From JACCZX01 sp963807155 (GTDB lineage: Bacteria > Pseudomonadota > Gammaproteobacteria > Burkholderiales > Burkholderiaceae_F): a DNA stretch of 64,000 nucleotides. Location: assembly GCA_963807155.1 (NCBI GenBank), contig CAWEAZ010000020.1, forward strand, positions 1 to 64,000, given 5' to 3'. Position 1 is the stretch's first letter. The number at the start of each line of letters is the position of its first letter. The notes beneath the pieces are model-generated. The model was not told the origin of the DNA and did not search any database. It worked only from the letters and a program-made list of their open reading frames with translations. Both the position numbers and the translations under genes were made by a program. Below are positions 26,806 through 36,475 of this stretch, piece by piece.

Positions 26806-29309
26806 ATGAACTTCCACGACTTGCTGGCGCAGTCCCTGCGCATGACCTTGCGCGACTGGCGGGCAGGCGAGCTGCGGCTGCTGGCGGCCGCGCTGGTGAT
26901 AGCCGTGGCGGCCGTGACCAGCGTCGGCTTCCTCGTCGATCGAATCCGGCTCGGGCTCGAGCGCGATGCGACGCAGCTGCTGGGTGCCGATCTCGTGCTG
27001 AGCTCAGATACGCCGATCGACACCGATAGCACCGGACGCGCGAGGCGCGAATCTGCAGTTCGCACAAACGGTGACGTTTCCCAGCATGGCCATCAGCGCC
27101 GCCGACCCCGATCGGAGCGCGCTGTCGGCCGTCAAGGCCGTGTCGCCGGGCTATCCGCTGCGCGGCACCCTGCGCGTGGCCGATGCAATCGGGCAGGACG
27201 ACCGAGCGACGCGCGAGATTCCCGCGCGCGGCGAAGTGTGGGTCGATGGTCAACTGCTGCAGGCAATCGGTGCCGCACCCGGTGATGCGCTGAAGCTCGG
27301 CGAGAAAACGTTTCGCATCGGCAAAATCATTGCGATCGAGCCCGATCGTGGCACTCAGTTCATTAACTTTGCGCCGCGCGTGATGTTGAACATCGAGGAT
27401 CTCGCCGCGACGCAGCTGATCGCGAACGGCAGCCGCGTCACATATCGGTTACTGGTCGCCGGCGAGCGTCCTGCAGTGCAAACCTACTCGGCGGTTCTAC
27501 AGAAGGGTCTGCAACGCGGGCAGCGTATCGAGACACTCGAGGGCGGCCGCCCGGAGATGCAGCGCACGATCGACCGCGCGGAGCGATTTCTTGCCTTGGT
27601 TGCGCTGTTGGCGGCGATGATCGCCGCGGTGGCCGTCGCGGCTTCGGCGCGCCGCTTTTCGCTGCGACACCTGGACTCCTGCGCGATGATGCGGTGCCTT
27701 GGTCTGGCGCAGGCCGACATCTTTCGATTGTTCGCGCTCGAGTTTTTGGTTATCGGCCTCGCTGCGTGCGTCGTCGGTATGGCGCTCGGGTACGCGACGC
27801 ACTACGTTTTGTTGAATGCGCTGGGCTCGCTGATCAGAACAACGCTGCCGCAGCCTTCGTTACTACCCGGTGCGCAGGGATTCGCATGCGGACTGGTGTT
27901 GCTGCTCGGCTTCGCACTTCCGCCGCTCGCGCAACTGCGCCATGTTCCACCGCTGCGCGTGCTGCGCAAGGATGTCGGGCTTGCCGACCGGACGCGTGGC
28001 GCTCGGTTATCTCGCCGGACTGATGGGTTTTTTCGGACTGTTGCTGTGGTCGTCGAACGATTTGAAGATCGGTGCCTTGACCGCCGGTGGATTTGCCGGC
28101 GGACTGGTCGTGTTTTCACTGGTCGCGTGGCTGGTGCTCAAACTGCTCGCACCGCTGCGCAGTTTCACCGGCAAGCTCGGCATTTCGTGGCGATTCGCAA
28201 TCGCTGCCGTGCAACGGCGTCCGGTGGCCACGATCATTCAACTGGTTTCGCTCGCGGTGGGGCTGATGGCGCTGCTGCTGCTGACCGTGACGCGGACCGA
28301 TCTGGTCGATGCATGGCGCAATGCGGCACCGCCCGACGCACCAAATCGCTTCGTGATCAATATTCAGCCCGATCAAGCCAGCGCGGTCGGCGCGCAATTG
28401 AGCGCCGCGGGAGTCGACGCGCCTTTGCATCCGATGATTCGCGGCCGTTTGATCGAGGTCAACGGCAAGAAGATCGGGCCCGAATCGTTTACCGGCGATC
28501 GTGCGCAGCGGTTGGTGGATCGCGAGTTCAACTTGTCGTACATGGCCGACGCGCCGTCGCACAATCGCATCACCTCCGGCCGCTGGTTCACCGACGGCAG
28601 CAGCGAATTGTCGATCGAAGAAGGCATTGCGGAGACGCTCGGCATCAAGCTCGGCGACTCGTTGAAGTTCGATATCGCCGGCCAGCTCGTGACCGCACGC
28701 GCGACCAGCCTGCGCAAGGTCAACTGGGATTCGATGCGCGCGAACTTCTTCGTCATCATGCCGCCGTCGCTGCTGAGAGACATGCCGGCGAGCTTCATCA
28801 GCGCGTTTCATTTATCGGCGTCACAGGCCAATGTCACCGGCGGGTTGCTGCAACAATTCCCGAATCTGACGGTGATCGACATGACAGCCGTGTTCCGGCA
28901 AGTCCAGGCGGTGATCGATCAGGTAATCGCCGCGGTCGAGTTCCTGTTCGTGTTCACGCTAGCGGCCGGCGTCCTTGTTCTCTATGCGGCGCTGGCGTCG
29001 AGCCGCGACGAGCGCGTGCGTGAAGCCGGATTGCTGCGGGCACTCGGTGCGTCGCGACGGCAGCTTTCGCGTGCGCAAATCGCCGAGATGCTGTGCATCG
29101 GCGGCCTTGCGGGCCTGTTGGCAGCGATTGGCGCAAGCGCGGTCGGCTGGGCGCTTGCAACTTATGGCTTCGAGTTCGAGTACCGCTTCTCGCCGTGGGT
29201 GTTCCTGGTCGGCATCGCCGGAGGCTCGGCCGCGGCATTGATTGGCGGTTGGTTCGGATTGCGGGGCGTGTTGAAAACACCGCCTCTGGCGACGCTGCGC
29301 GAGGCTTAG
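26806..29309 (+). CDS. FtsX-like ABC transporter permease, YbbP type (two frameshifts)
   Basis: About 834 residues when rejoined. An N-terminal helix (LRLLAAALVIAVAAVTSVGFLVDRI), a large extracytoplasmic MacB-like domain, and two FtsX blocks of helices ending LRALGASRRQLSRAQIAEML...LATLREA match the YbbP-type permease of lysophospholipid/lipoprotein-linked exporters. Frame breaks lie near 27034 (GG) and 27988 (CC); removing one base at each gives STDARGANLQFAQTVTFPS and DVGLADGRVALGYLAG. The start is ATG 26806 (a GTG at 26782 is also possible). No ATPase partner (YbbA) is adjacent. Confidence 0.8.
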
Positions 29310-29369
29310 CCGACACATCGGGTATTGGCCTTGCTTGCCGATCTGCCATCACTAGATGGAGATCCGCCG

Positions 29370-30284
29370 ATGGCCGAGCAACTCGCTGAAGTACAAGACT
29401 CCGAAACGTCCAAGCCTCTAGCTGAACCGAAGCCGCCGTTCAAGAAACAGCAGCAACAGCCGCCCGGGCTCGAATCTGAGCTCGATCCAACGCCGCGCTT
29501 CGAGGCTCCGCGCTACAGGGCCGCCGGAAAACTGGAAGGGCAGGTTGCGTTGATCACCGGCGGCGATTCCGGAATCGGGCGCGCGGTCGCAACGCTATAC
29601 GCGCGCGAAGGGGCTAACGTAGCGATCGTCTATCTGCCCGACGAGCAATCCGATGCCGAAGACACCCGAGCGATCGTCGAAGCCGAAGGGCGGGTGTGTG
29701 AATTGATCCCCGGTGATCTGGTTGACGCGGCGTTTTGCGACGAAGTGGTCGAACGCACAGTCGGTGCATTCGGGCGACTCGACATTCTGGTTTCCAACGC
29801 AGCCCAGCAAAGCAGTAAGAAGCTCGAGGAGCTCGACGACGCCGACCTCGAGCGCACCTTTGCAACCAATATCTTTGCGTATATGCGGCTGGCGCGCGCG
29901 GCATTGCGCCACATGAAGCCCGGTGCGGCCATTATTGCGACAAGCTCTGAAACCGGCATCAAAGGCTCGAAGAAAATGCCGGATTACTCGGCCACCAAGG
30001 GTGCCGTCAATGCATTTACGAAAACGCTCGCCATGGAATTGATCGAGCGCCAGATTCGTGTCAATGCCGTAGCGCCCGGCCCCGTGTGGACTCCGCTCAA
30101 TCCGGCGGACACGGGCGCCACTGCAAAAGAGGCCGCGGAGTTCGGCGCCGATAGCCCCATGAAGCGGCCCGCGCAGCCCGAAGAATTGGCGCCGGCGTAT
30201 GTATTTTTGGCGTCGAATGCGGATTCGTCGTACATCACCGGCACCATCTTGCAGGTGATGGGAGGCGAGACCACTGGCGGGTAG
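29370..30284 (+). CDS. SDR family oxidoreductase, general-stress YhxC/YhdF type
   Basis: A 304-residue short-chain dehydrogenase. A long hydrophilic N-terminal extension (KPPFKKQQQQPPGLESELDPTP...Y) typical of this subgroup precedes the Rossmann fold: GGDSGIGRAVATLYAREGA (cofactor site), VSNAAQ and YSATKGAVNAFTK (catalytic Tyr-x-x-x-Lys). The start at ATG 29370 follows GGAG. Members of this branch are often stress-induced. The substrate is unknown. It lies between the FtsX-type gene and rmuC, all on the plus strand. Confidence 0.82.
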   Translation: MAEQLAEVQDSETSKPLAEPKPPFKKQQQQPPGLESELDPTPRFEAPRYRAAGKLEGQVALITGGDSGIGRAVATLYAREGANVAIVYLPDEQSDAEDTRAIVEAEGRVCELIPGDLVDAAFCDEVVERTVGAFGRLDILVSNAAQQSSKKLEELDDADLERTFATNIFAYMRLARAALRHMKPGAAIIATSSETGIKGSKKMPDYSATKGAVNAFTKTLAMELIERQIRVNAVAPGPVWTPLNPADTGATAKEAAEFGADSPMKRPAQPEELAPAYVFLASNADSSYITGTILQVMGGETTGG

Positions 30285-30297
30285 ATACGAGCCCTGC

Positions 30298-30332
30298 GCG
30301 CGGCGCGGCTGCAGAAATCAGCTGCGCCGCGC
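30298..30332 (+). other. Strong GC-rich hairpin between the SDR gene and rmuC
   Basis: 30298-30311 pairs with 30319-30332 over 14 positions with one mismatch around a 7-base loop (CAGAAAT). There is no T-tract, so it may be a terminator of the non-canonical kind or an extragenic palindrome. Confidence 0.55.
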
Positions 30333-30347
30333 CCGTATCATCGCGGC

Positions 30348-31613
30348 ATGATCGAAGTCATAGTCGCGGTGCTGGCCGCGGCACTTTTAGTCTCGCTTCT
30401 CGGCTTGTACGCAGCGGTACGCGGTCGCCGCGACCCTGCAGTGTCTTCGCGCCTCGATGCGCTGTTGCACGACAACGAACGGCTCGAGCGCGAGCTGCGC
30501 GCGGCCGTTGATTCCAGCGCTGGGCAGATGCGCCTCGAAACGGGAACGCGCCTAAGCGAATTGCAATCGCACCTCGTGCAGCAGATGACCGGCTTGACCG
30601 GATTGCAGGGCCAGCAACTGGCTGATCTAACCCGCCGCATACAGCTGGATCTTGGCGAAGTGCGCGGTACGTTGCATTCTCAGCTGACCAGCCTGCAGCA
30701 GGGCAACGAGCGCAAGCTCGACCAGATGCGCGAAACGGTCGAAGAAAAATTGCAGTCCACGCTTGAGGCGCGTCTTGGCGAATCGTTCCGAATGGTGTCT
30801 GAGCGGCTCGAACAGGTGCACAAGGGGCTGGGTGAAATGCAGGCGCTCGCCTCGGGCGTCGGCGATCTGAAGCGCATGCTGACCAACGTCAAATCACGCG
30901 GTACCTACGGCGAGGTGCAGCTTGCTTCGCTGCTCGAGCAAGTGCTGCTGGTCGATCAATATGCGCGCAACGTCGCTACGCGGCCGAATTCGACAGAGCG
31001 CGTCGAGTTTGCAGTGCGGATGCCGGGCCGAGACGGCTCGTCGTGCTGGCTGCCGATCGACGCGAAGTTTCCGGTCGAGGATTACGACAGATTGCTGTCT
31101 GCGGTTGAGCTCGGCGATGCCATCGCACTGGAAGCTGCCGGCAAAGCGCTCGAGCGAAGCATCAAGGTCCAGGCCAGGATGATCCGTGAGAAGTATGTCG
31201 AGTCGCCGCATACGACCGATTTCGCGATCATGTTCTTGCCGACCGAAGGATTGTTTGCTGAGGTTTTGCGCCGACCCGGGTTGGCCGATCACCTGCAGCG
31301 TGAGTGCCGCACAGTGGTCGCCGGACCCACGACGCTGTTTGCAATGCTCAATTCGCTGCAGATGGGATTTCGAACGTTAGCGCTCGAGCGCCGCTCTGCC
31401 GAAGTGTGGCAAGTGCTCGGCGCCGTGAAGACCGAGTTCGGCAAGTTCGGCGAAGTGCTGGCCACGCTGCATCGTCAGCTGTTGAATGCATCGGACACGA
31501 TCGACTCAGCCCAGCGTCGCTCTATTCAAATGAGCAAAGCGTTGAAGTCGGTGGAGGCGTTGCCTCCCGAACAAGCCGCGCAGCTGTTGCCCTCTGCACG
31601 CGCGGATCGTTGA
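30348..31613 (+). CDS. rmuC: DNA recombination protein RmuC
   Basis: A 421-residue RmuC family protein: an N-terminal membrane helix (VIVAVLAAALLVSLLGLYAAV), a long coiled coil (about 30-170), then the nuclease-like core with KSRGTYGEVQLASLLEQVL, DGSSCWLPIDAKFPVEDYDRL and SPHTTDFAIMFLPTEGLFAEVL. RmuC limits recombination between inverted repeats. The start ATG and the family pattern are clear. The 106 bases after it contain no gene. Confidence 0.9.
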   Translation: MIEVIVAVLAAALLVSLLGLYAAVRGRRDPAVSSRLDALLHDNERLERELRAAVDSSAGQMRLETGTRLSELQSHLVQQMTGLTGLQGQQLADLTRRIQLDLGEVRGTLHSQLTSLQQGNERKLDQMRETVEEKLQSTLEARLGESFRMVSERLEQVHKGLGEMQALASGVGDLKRMLTNVKSRGTYGEVQLASLLEQVLLVDQYARNVATRPNSTERVEFAVRMPGRDGSSCWLPIDAKFPVEDYDRLLSAVELGDAIALEAAGKALERSIKVQARMIREKYVESPHTTDFAIMFLPTEGLFAEVLRRPGLADHLQRECRTVVAGPTTLFAMLNSLQMGFRTLALERRSAEVWQVLGAVKTEFGKFGEVLATLHRQLLNASDTIDSAQRRSIQMSKALKSVEALPPEQAAQLLPSARADR

Positions 31614-31719
31614 GAGGCGTAAGGCATGGCATTTGCCACCTCCTAGTACGCATCAGTGATGCGGCCGCACTGCGAATGTCGCAGCGCGTCGATCTATCTA
31701 AAGCAGAAGGGAGAGCACC

Positions 31720-32736
31720 GTGGCTAAAACCATCGTCGGTTCATTCGATAGTTTTGAAGAAGCTCAGGACGTGGTGCGGGAGTTGCAGCAGCACGGATTT
31801 TCACGCGATGACATCAGTGTCATCGCCAACAACGCGACTGGCAGATACAGCAGTCTTTCTGCGGGCGTAGGGCAAGTGCGCGCCGATACCAGTACGGCAG
31901 TTTCCGAAACGGGCGCTAACACGGCGACCGGCGCGGCGGCAGGTGGCGTGCTTGGCGGCGCGGCCGGACTCGTGGTCGGCTTGATGGGGTTGGCGATTCC
32001 TGGAATCGGACCCATCGTGGCTGCGGGCCCGATCGCGGCAGCGTTGGCCGGTGCCGGCGTCGGTGCGGTCGCGGGCGGGTTGATTGGCGGACTCACCGGA
32101 GTCGGCGTCTCCGAGGACGATGCGAGCTACTACGCAGAATCCGTGCGCCGCGGCGGCGCGCTCGTTACTGTGCGTGCAGACGATTCGCGTGCGGACGAAG
32201 CGGCCAGCGTGATGCGCAGCCACGGGGCGGTCGACATCGAGCGTCGGGTCGAGCAATGGAAGCAGCAGGGATGGACGCGGTACGATCCCAACGCGACTCC
32301 ATACAGCGTCGACCAGCTCGAGCGCGAGCGCAGCACCTACGGGTCACTGGGTAAGACTTCCGACCGGAACTTTGGCGTTGCGTCGCAGATGGGTGCGGAC
32401 ACCACGCTATCCGGCATGGGCGTCACCTCCACATCGTCGGCTTGGTCGGACGACGAAGACTTCCGCGCGCACTATGCGGACTATCTGAGCTCGTCCGGCG
32501 GCAGGTATGAAGACTTTGAGCCGGCGTACCGTTACGGCAGCGACCTGGGCGCGAACGCGCGCTATCGCGGCCGCAACTGGTCAGAGATCGAATCCGATGC
32601 GCGCCGTGACTGGGAATCGCGCAATCCGAACGATGGATGGGAGCGATTCAAGGCAGCGGTCAGACGCGGCTGGGAGCGCACGTCGAACGCTGTTGAACGC
32701 GCCATTCCGGGCGACTCGGATCGTGACGGCCGTTAG
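31720..32736 (+). CDS. General-stress-like glycine-zipper protein (GsiB/17M-type N-domain)
   Basis: A 338-residue protein starting with GTG (GGGAG upstream). Residues 1-40 (IVGSFDSFEEAQDVVRELQQHGFSRDDISVIAN) match the N-terminal domain of heat-induced stress protein YflT (general stress protein 17M). Residues about 65-130 form a Gly/Ala-rich hydrophobic zipper (GAAAGGVLGGAAGLVVGLMGLAIPGIGPIVAAGP...AGGLIGGLTG) likely to associate with membranes. The C-terminal half is hydrophilic with repeated YRYGSDLG / RRDWESRNPN-like segments. The role is probably stress-related; the exact function is unknown. Confidence 0.7.
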   Translation: MAKTIVGSFDSFEEAQDVVRELQQHGFSRDDISVIANNATGRYSSLSAGVGQVRADTSTAVSETGANTATGAAAGGVLGGAAGLVVGLMGLAIPGIGPIVAAGPIAAALAGAGVGAVAGGLIGGLTGVGVSEDDASYYAESVRRGGALVTVRADDSRADEAASVMRSHGAVDIERRVEQWKQQGWTRYDPNATPYSVDQLERERSTYGSLGKTSDRNFGVASQMGADTTLSGMGVTSTSSAWSDDEDFRAHYADYLSSSGGRYEDFEPAYRYGSDLGANARYRGRNWSEIESDARRDWESRNPNDGWERFKAAVRRGWERTSNAVERAIPGDSDRDGR

Positions 32737-32754
32737 TCCAGACCTGAGTGCAAG

Positions 32755-32784
32755 AAGGGGCGAGTAAACCCTCGCCCCTTTTTT
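32755..32784 (+). terminator. Rho-independent terminator after the stress-like gene
   Basis: AAGGGGCGAG (32755-32764) pairs perfectly with CTCGCCCCTT (32771-32780) around a six-base loop and is followed by T residues to 32784. Confidence 0.9.
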
Positions 32785-32943
32785 ATGAACGCTGACGACA
32801 CAAGCAAGGAGCGAAACCGCAAGCGTGTCGGCGTTTACGATCGGCCCGCCAGTGCCGATCGGTTTCGCAATCTTCGAGTATGGGTATTGGTGTTCGCCGC
32901 GGCAGCGAGCGTGGCCAGCCTCTATTTTTTCTTCAGCGGTTAA
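32785..32943 (+). CDS. Small single-pass membrane protein
   Basis: A 52-residue frame: a charged N-terminal half (MNADDTSKERNRKRVGVYDR) followed by a predicted transmembrane helix near the C-terminus (VWVLVFAAAASVASLYFFF). The charge pattern would place the N-terminus in the cytoplasm. The ATG abuts the terminator T-run, and no ribosome-binding site is visible, so expression would need read-through or a leaderless transcript. I do not recognise the protein; coding status is plausible, not certain. Confidence 0.45.
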   Translation: MNADDTSKERNRKRVGVYDRPASADRFRNLRVWVLVFAAAASVASLYFFFSG

Positions 32944-32996
32944 TCACTCAGCGTCGTTCGTACTGCTTGGCGCCGAATAGCGTTTCTTTCTCTTTG

Positions 32997-33635
32997 TCAG
33001 TCGATCGGCTTACGCCGATCCGCCAGCACCTGCACACCGCGCTTGACCGCAGGGCGGGAATCGATTGAGTCATACCAGCGCTTGACGTTCGGATAGTCGG
33101 CCAGATCGACGCCCTGATTCGGGTGTGAGCGCGTCCAGGGAAAGATCGCCATGTCGGCGATCGAGTATTCGTACGCAAAGTATTTGGCTTCACCCAGTCG
33201 GCGGTCCATCACCGCGTAGAGCCGTTTCGCTTCGTTGGTGTAACGATTGATCGCGTACTCGATTTTCTCCGGCGCGTAGTTGCGAAAGTGGTGTGCCTGA
33301 CCGAACATCGGTCCGACGCCGCCCATCTGGAACATCAGCCACTGCAATGCGATGTATTTACCGCGCACATCGGTCGGCAGAAATTTGCCGGTTTTGGCGG
33401 CGAGATACAACAGAATGGCGCCGGATTCGAAGATCGAGATCGGCTTGCCGTCGGGTCCGTCGGAATCGACGATCGCCGGCATCTTGTTGTTCGGGCTGAT
33501 CTTCAGAAATTCCGGCTCGAACTGGTCGCCTGCGCCGATATCGATCGGGTGCACGTTGTACGGCAGCGCACATTCCTCGAGCATGATGTGGATTTTGTGG
33601 CCGTTCGGTGTAGGCCACGTGTAAAGGTCGATCAT
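32997..33635 (-). CDS. Glutathione S-transferase (YghU/YfcG-like)
   Basis: A 212-residue glutathione S-transferase. The thioredoxin-like N-domain has LYTWPTPNGHKIHIMLEE, the cis-Pro NNKMPAIVD and FESGAILLYLA (glutathione-binding Glu-Ser). The all-helical C-domain includes FGQAHHFRNYAPEKIEYAINRY and SIADMAIFPW, which match the Nu-class disulfide-bond reductases. The ATG overlaps the acyl-CoA dehydrogenase stop (ATGA), so the two genes are one operon. Confidence 0.88.
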   Translation of the reverse strand: MIDLYTWPTPNGHKIHIMLEECALPYNVHPIDIGAGDQFEPEFLKISPNNKMPAIVDSDGPDGKPISIFESGAILLYLAAKTGKFLPTDVRGKYIALQWLMFQMGGVGPMFGQAHHFRNYAPEKIEYAINRYTNEAKRLYAVMDRRLGEAKYFAYEYSIADMAIFPWTRSHPNQGVDLADYPNVKRWYDSIDSRPAVKRGVQVLADRRKPID

Positions 33636-34855
33636 TGATTGCCTCCTGCCTTGCCCAGCTCAACTTTTGCAATCGCGTTGCGATGAACCTCATCGGGCCC
33701 ATCGGCCAGCCGTAGTGTGCGCGAGTGCGCGTACGCGTACGCCAACGGAAAGTCGTCGCACACGCCGCCGCCACCATGTGCCTGGATCGCCCAATCGATA
33801 ACGTCGCACGCAACGTTGGGCGCTACAACCTTGATCATCGCGATCTCGGCCTTCGCGGCCTTGTTCCCGACGGTGTCCATCATCCATGCCGCCTTCAGTG
33901 TCAACAGGCGCGCTTGATCGATCCGACAGCGAGCCTCGGCGATCCGCTCTTGCCAGACGGTTTGGCGCGCAACTGCGGAGCCGAAAGCAACACGGCTCGA
34001 CAGACGCCGGCACATCAGCTCGAGCGCGCGCTCGGCGAGACCGATCGAACGCATGCAATGATGAATGCGCCCCGGCCCCAGGCGGCCTTGCGCAATTTCG
34101 AAGCCGCGACCTTCGCCGAGCATCAGGTTGGCTGCCGGCACTCGCACATTCTTGAAGTCGATTTCCATGTGACCGTGCGGCGCGTCGTCGTAACCGAACA
34201 CGCTGAGCGGCCGCATTACGTTGATGCCAGGCGTGTCCGACGGCACCAGGATCATCGACTGCTGCGAATGCCGAGGAGCTTCGGGATCGGTCTTGCCCAT
34301 CACGATGTAGATGCGGCAGCGCGGATCTCCCGCGCCCGAGATCCACCACTTGCGGCCGTTGATCACGTAGTCATCGCCGTCGCGCACGATCGACGTCTGA
34401 ATGTTGGTGGCATCGCTCGACGCCACCGCGGGCTCGGTCATCACGAACGCCGAGCGAATCTCGCCCGCAAGCAGCGGTTTTAACCATTGCTGCTTGTGCG
34501 CATCGCTGCCGTAGCGCTCGATCGTTTCCATGTTGCCGGTATCGGGCGCCGAACAGTTGAACACTTCAGGCGCCCATGGAACTCGGCCCATCGATTCGGC
34601 AAGCGGTGCGTATTCGAGATTCGTCAGCCCCGCGCCATGCGAAGACTGCGGAAGAAACAGGTTCCATAATCCAGCCGCTTTGGCTTTCGGCTTCAACTCC
34701 TCGATCAGCGTGGTCGGGGTCCAGCGCGCGCCGCGCTTGGTGTTTTCTTCGATCTCATCGTGGAAGCGCCGCTCGTTCGGATACACGTGTTGCTGCATGA
34801 ACGAATCGACGCGCTCGCGCAGCTGCTGAACTTTCGGCGAATAGTCGAATTGCAT
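33632..34855 (-). CDS. Acyl-CoA dehydrogenase (ACAD10/11-like)
   Basis: A 407-residue FAD-dependent acyl-CoA dehydrogenase: FVMTEPAVASSDATNIQTSI (flavin-binding), KWWISGAGDPRCRIYIVMGK, PHGHMEIDFKNVRVPAANLMLGEGRGFEIAQGRLGPGRIHHCMR and a C-terminal QAHGGGGVCDDFPLAYAYAHSRTLRLADGPDEVH. This matches the ACAD10/11 branch, often clustered with an aminoglycoside-phosphotransferase-like protein; one is indeed encoded at 37828-38868. The start is ATG 34855; a longer form to 34900 is less likely. It is divergent from the quinone oxidoreductase gene. Confidence 0.88.
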   Translation of the reverse strand: MQFDYSPKVQQLRERVDSFMQQHVYPNERRFHDEIEENTKRGARWTPTTLIEELKPKAKAAGLWNLFLPQSSHGAGLTNLEYAPLAESMGRVPWAPEVFNCSAPDTGNMETIERYGSDAHKQQWLKPLLAGEIRSAFVMTEPAVASSDATNIQTSIVRDGDDYVINGRKWWISGAGDPRCRIYIVMGKTDPEAPRHSQQSMILVPSDTPGINVMRPLSVFGYDDAPHGHMEIDFKNVRVPAANLMLGEGRGFEIAQGRLGPGRIHHCMRSIGLAERALELMCRRLSSRVAFGSAVARQTVWQERIAEARCRIDQARLLTLKAAWMMDTVGNKAAKAEIAMIKVVAPNVACDVIDWAIQAHGGGGVCDDFPLAYAYAHSRTLRLADGPDEVHRNAIAKVELGKAGGNQ

Positions 34856-34925
34856 TTGCGCAGAATAGCTCAGCGCAGCGGACGCCGGCTCGCGCGTCAC
34901 CGTGCCACGGTTTAAAGTGCGGGCG

Positions 34926-35900
34926 ATGAAAGCAATTCAGTGCGTCGAGTGGGGTGATCCCGACAAACTCGTACTGTCCGAGCTGCCGTTGCCGGAACCC
35001 GGTGCGGCGCAGGTGCGCATTCGGATCGCCGCGGCTGGAGTTAATTTCCCCGACGCGTTGATCGTGCAAAAGAAATACCAGCTTCAACCGAAGCTGCCGT
35101 TCGTGCCCGGTACCGAAGTCGCCGGAACCGTCGACGCCGTCGGCGACGGCGTCACGCACTTGAAGGTGGGCGATCGCGTCATCGCGTTTGTCGGTGTTGG
35201 CGGCTTTGCGGAGTACGTTTGCGCTCCGGCCGCGTTGGCCATCGCGATACCCGATGGAGTCAGTGATGAAGTGGCAGCCGCATTCACGCTGACGTACGCA
35301 ACGTCGCATCATGCGCTGTTCGATCGCGGGCAACTGAAGGCCGGCGAGACGCTGCTGGTGCTCGGCGCCGGTGGCGGAGTTGGGTTGGCCGCCGTCGAGC
35401 TTGGCAAGGTCGCAGGCGCGCGTGTGATTGCTGCGGCGTCGAGCGCGGATAAGCTTGCTGCAGCGAAGGAGCACGGCGCCGACGAGTTGATCGACTATTC
35501 GACTGCCGACCTGCGCGCAGCGGTTAAGGAACTGACCGGCGGCAACGGTGCGGATGTGATTTACGATCCTGTCGGCGGTCCCGGCACCGAAGCCGCGGTG
35601 CGCTCACTCGCATGGCGCGGGCGGCTGTTGATTGTCGGTTTTGCGCAAGGTGAGATTCCGCAGATCCCGGCCAATCTATTGTTGTTGAAAGGCGCATCGG
35701 CGGTCGGGCTGTTCTGGGGCGAATTTGCGAAGCGGGAACCGAAAGCGAATTTTGCGATGTTGAAAGAGCTGTTCGCGTGGTTGAAGGAGGGCAAGTTGAA
35801 GCCGCATGTGTCGCACGTGTATCCATTGGCCGAGACGCCGCGAGCGCTCGAAGCGCTATTGGCTCGCAATGTGGTCGGCAAGCTGGTGGTTCGCCCTTGA
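34926..35900 (+). CDS. NADPH:quinone oxidoreductase (zinc-independent MDR family)
   Basis: A 324-residue medium-chain dehydrogenase/reductase: AAGVNFPDALIVQKKYQLQPKLPFVPGTEVAG, then the nucleotide site LVLGAGGGVGLAAVELGK and the C-terminal NVVGKLVV. The catalytic zinc ligands of alcohol dehydrogenases are missing, as in quinone reductase-like members. The start ATG 34926 is chosen over an upstream in-frame start at 34902. The 70-bp gap to the divergent acyl-CoA dehydrogenase may hold shared control elements. Confidence 0.85.
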   Translation: MKAIQCVEWGDPDKLVLSELPLPEPGAAQVRIRIAAAGVNFPDALIVQKKYQLQPKLPFVPGTEVAGTVDAVGDGVTHLKVGDRVIAFVGVGGFAEYVCAPAALAIAIPDGVSDEVAAAFTLTYATSHHALFDRGQLKAGETLLVLGAGGGVGLAAVELGKVAGARVIAAASSADKLAAAKEHGADELIDYSTADLRAAVKELTGGNGADVIYDPVGGPGTEAAVRSLAWRGRLLIVGFAQGEIPQIPANLLLLKGASAVGLFWGEFAKREPKANFAMLKELFAWLKEGKLKPHVSHVYPLAETPRALEALLARNVVGKLVVRP

Positions 35901-35911
35901 GGATGAAACAG

Positions 35912-36475
35912 ATGAAAGTGTTAGCCGCGCTAGTTCTTGTTGCGTGCATTGGCATTGCCAGCGCCGCAGAGCGCAGCATCGACAAGTCGGTCGTAGTGCC
36001 TGCAACGCTCGATCAGACGTGGGATGCGTGGACCACGCGCGAGGGCATTACCAGCTTCTTTGCGCCCGACGCGAAGATCGAGCCAAGAGTCGGTGGAGCG
36101 TTTCACATTTACATCAACCCGCTGGCCGAGCCGGGAATGAAGGGTGCCGATGACATGCGATTCATGGCGCTGCAGCCGAAGCAGATGCTGTCGTTCGACT
36201 GGAACGCGCCACCTCATCTTCCCGCAGCGCGGCAGCAGAGAACGTTCGTCGTGCTTCGCTTTGCTCCGGTCAGCGAAAAGGAAACACGCGTCAGCCTGCA
36301 TCACACCGGTTGGGGCGAGGGCGGCGAATGGGACAAGACGTTCGCCTATTTCGATCGCGCCTGGGACAACGTGTTGGCGAATCTGAAGAAGCGTTTCGAA
36401 AGCGGTCCGCAGGACTGGAGCGAGTGGATGAAGTCTCTCAGAAAGATGCAAGAGCAGGCCGCGCAGAAGAAGTAG
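35912..36475 (+). CDS. SRPBCC (AHSA1-like) protein with signal peptide
   Basis: A 187-residue SRPBCC/Bet v1-fold protein: VVPATLDQTWDAWTTREGITSFFAPDAKIEPRVGGAFHIYI and a C-terminal helix HHTGWGEGGEWDKTFAYFDRAWDNVLANLKK. An N-terminal signal (MKVLAALVLVACIGIASA) is unusual for this mostly cytosolic family and indicates export. An ATG at 35903 touches the GAGG; ATG 35912 has proper spacing. The stop is followed directly by the MoaD-like gene (TAGATG). Confidence 0.78.
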   Translation: MKVLAALVLVACIGIASAAERSIDKSVVVPATLDQTWDAWTTREGITSFFAPDAKIEPRVGGAFHIYINPLAEPGMKGADDMRFMALQPKQMLSFDWNAPPHLPAARQQRTFVVLRFAPVSEKETRVSLHHTGWGEGGEWDKTFAYFDRAWDNVLANLKKRFESGPQDWSEWMKSLRKMQEQAAQKK

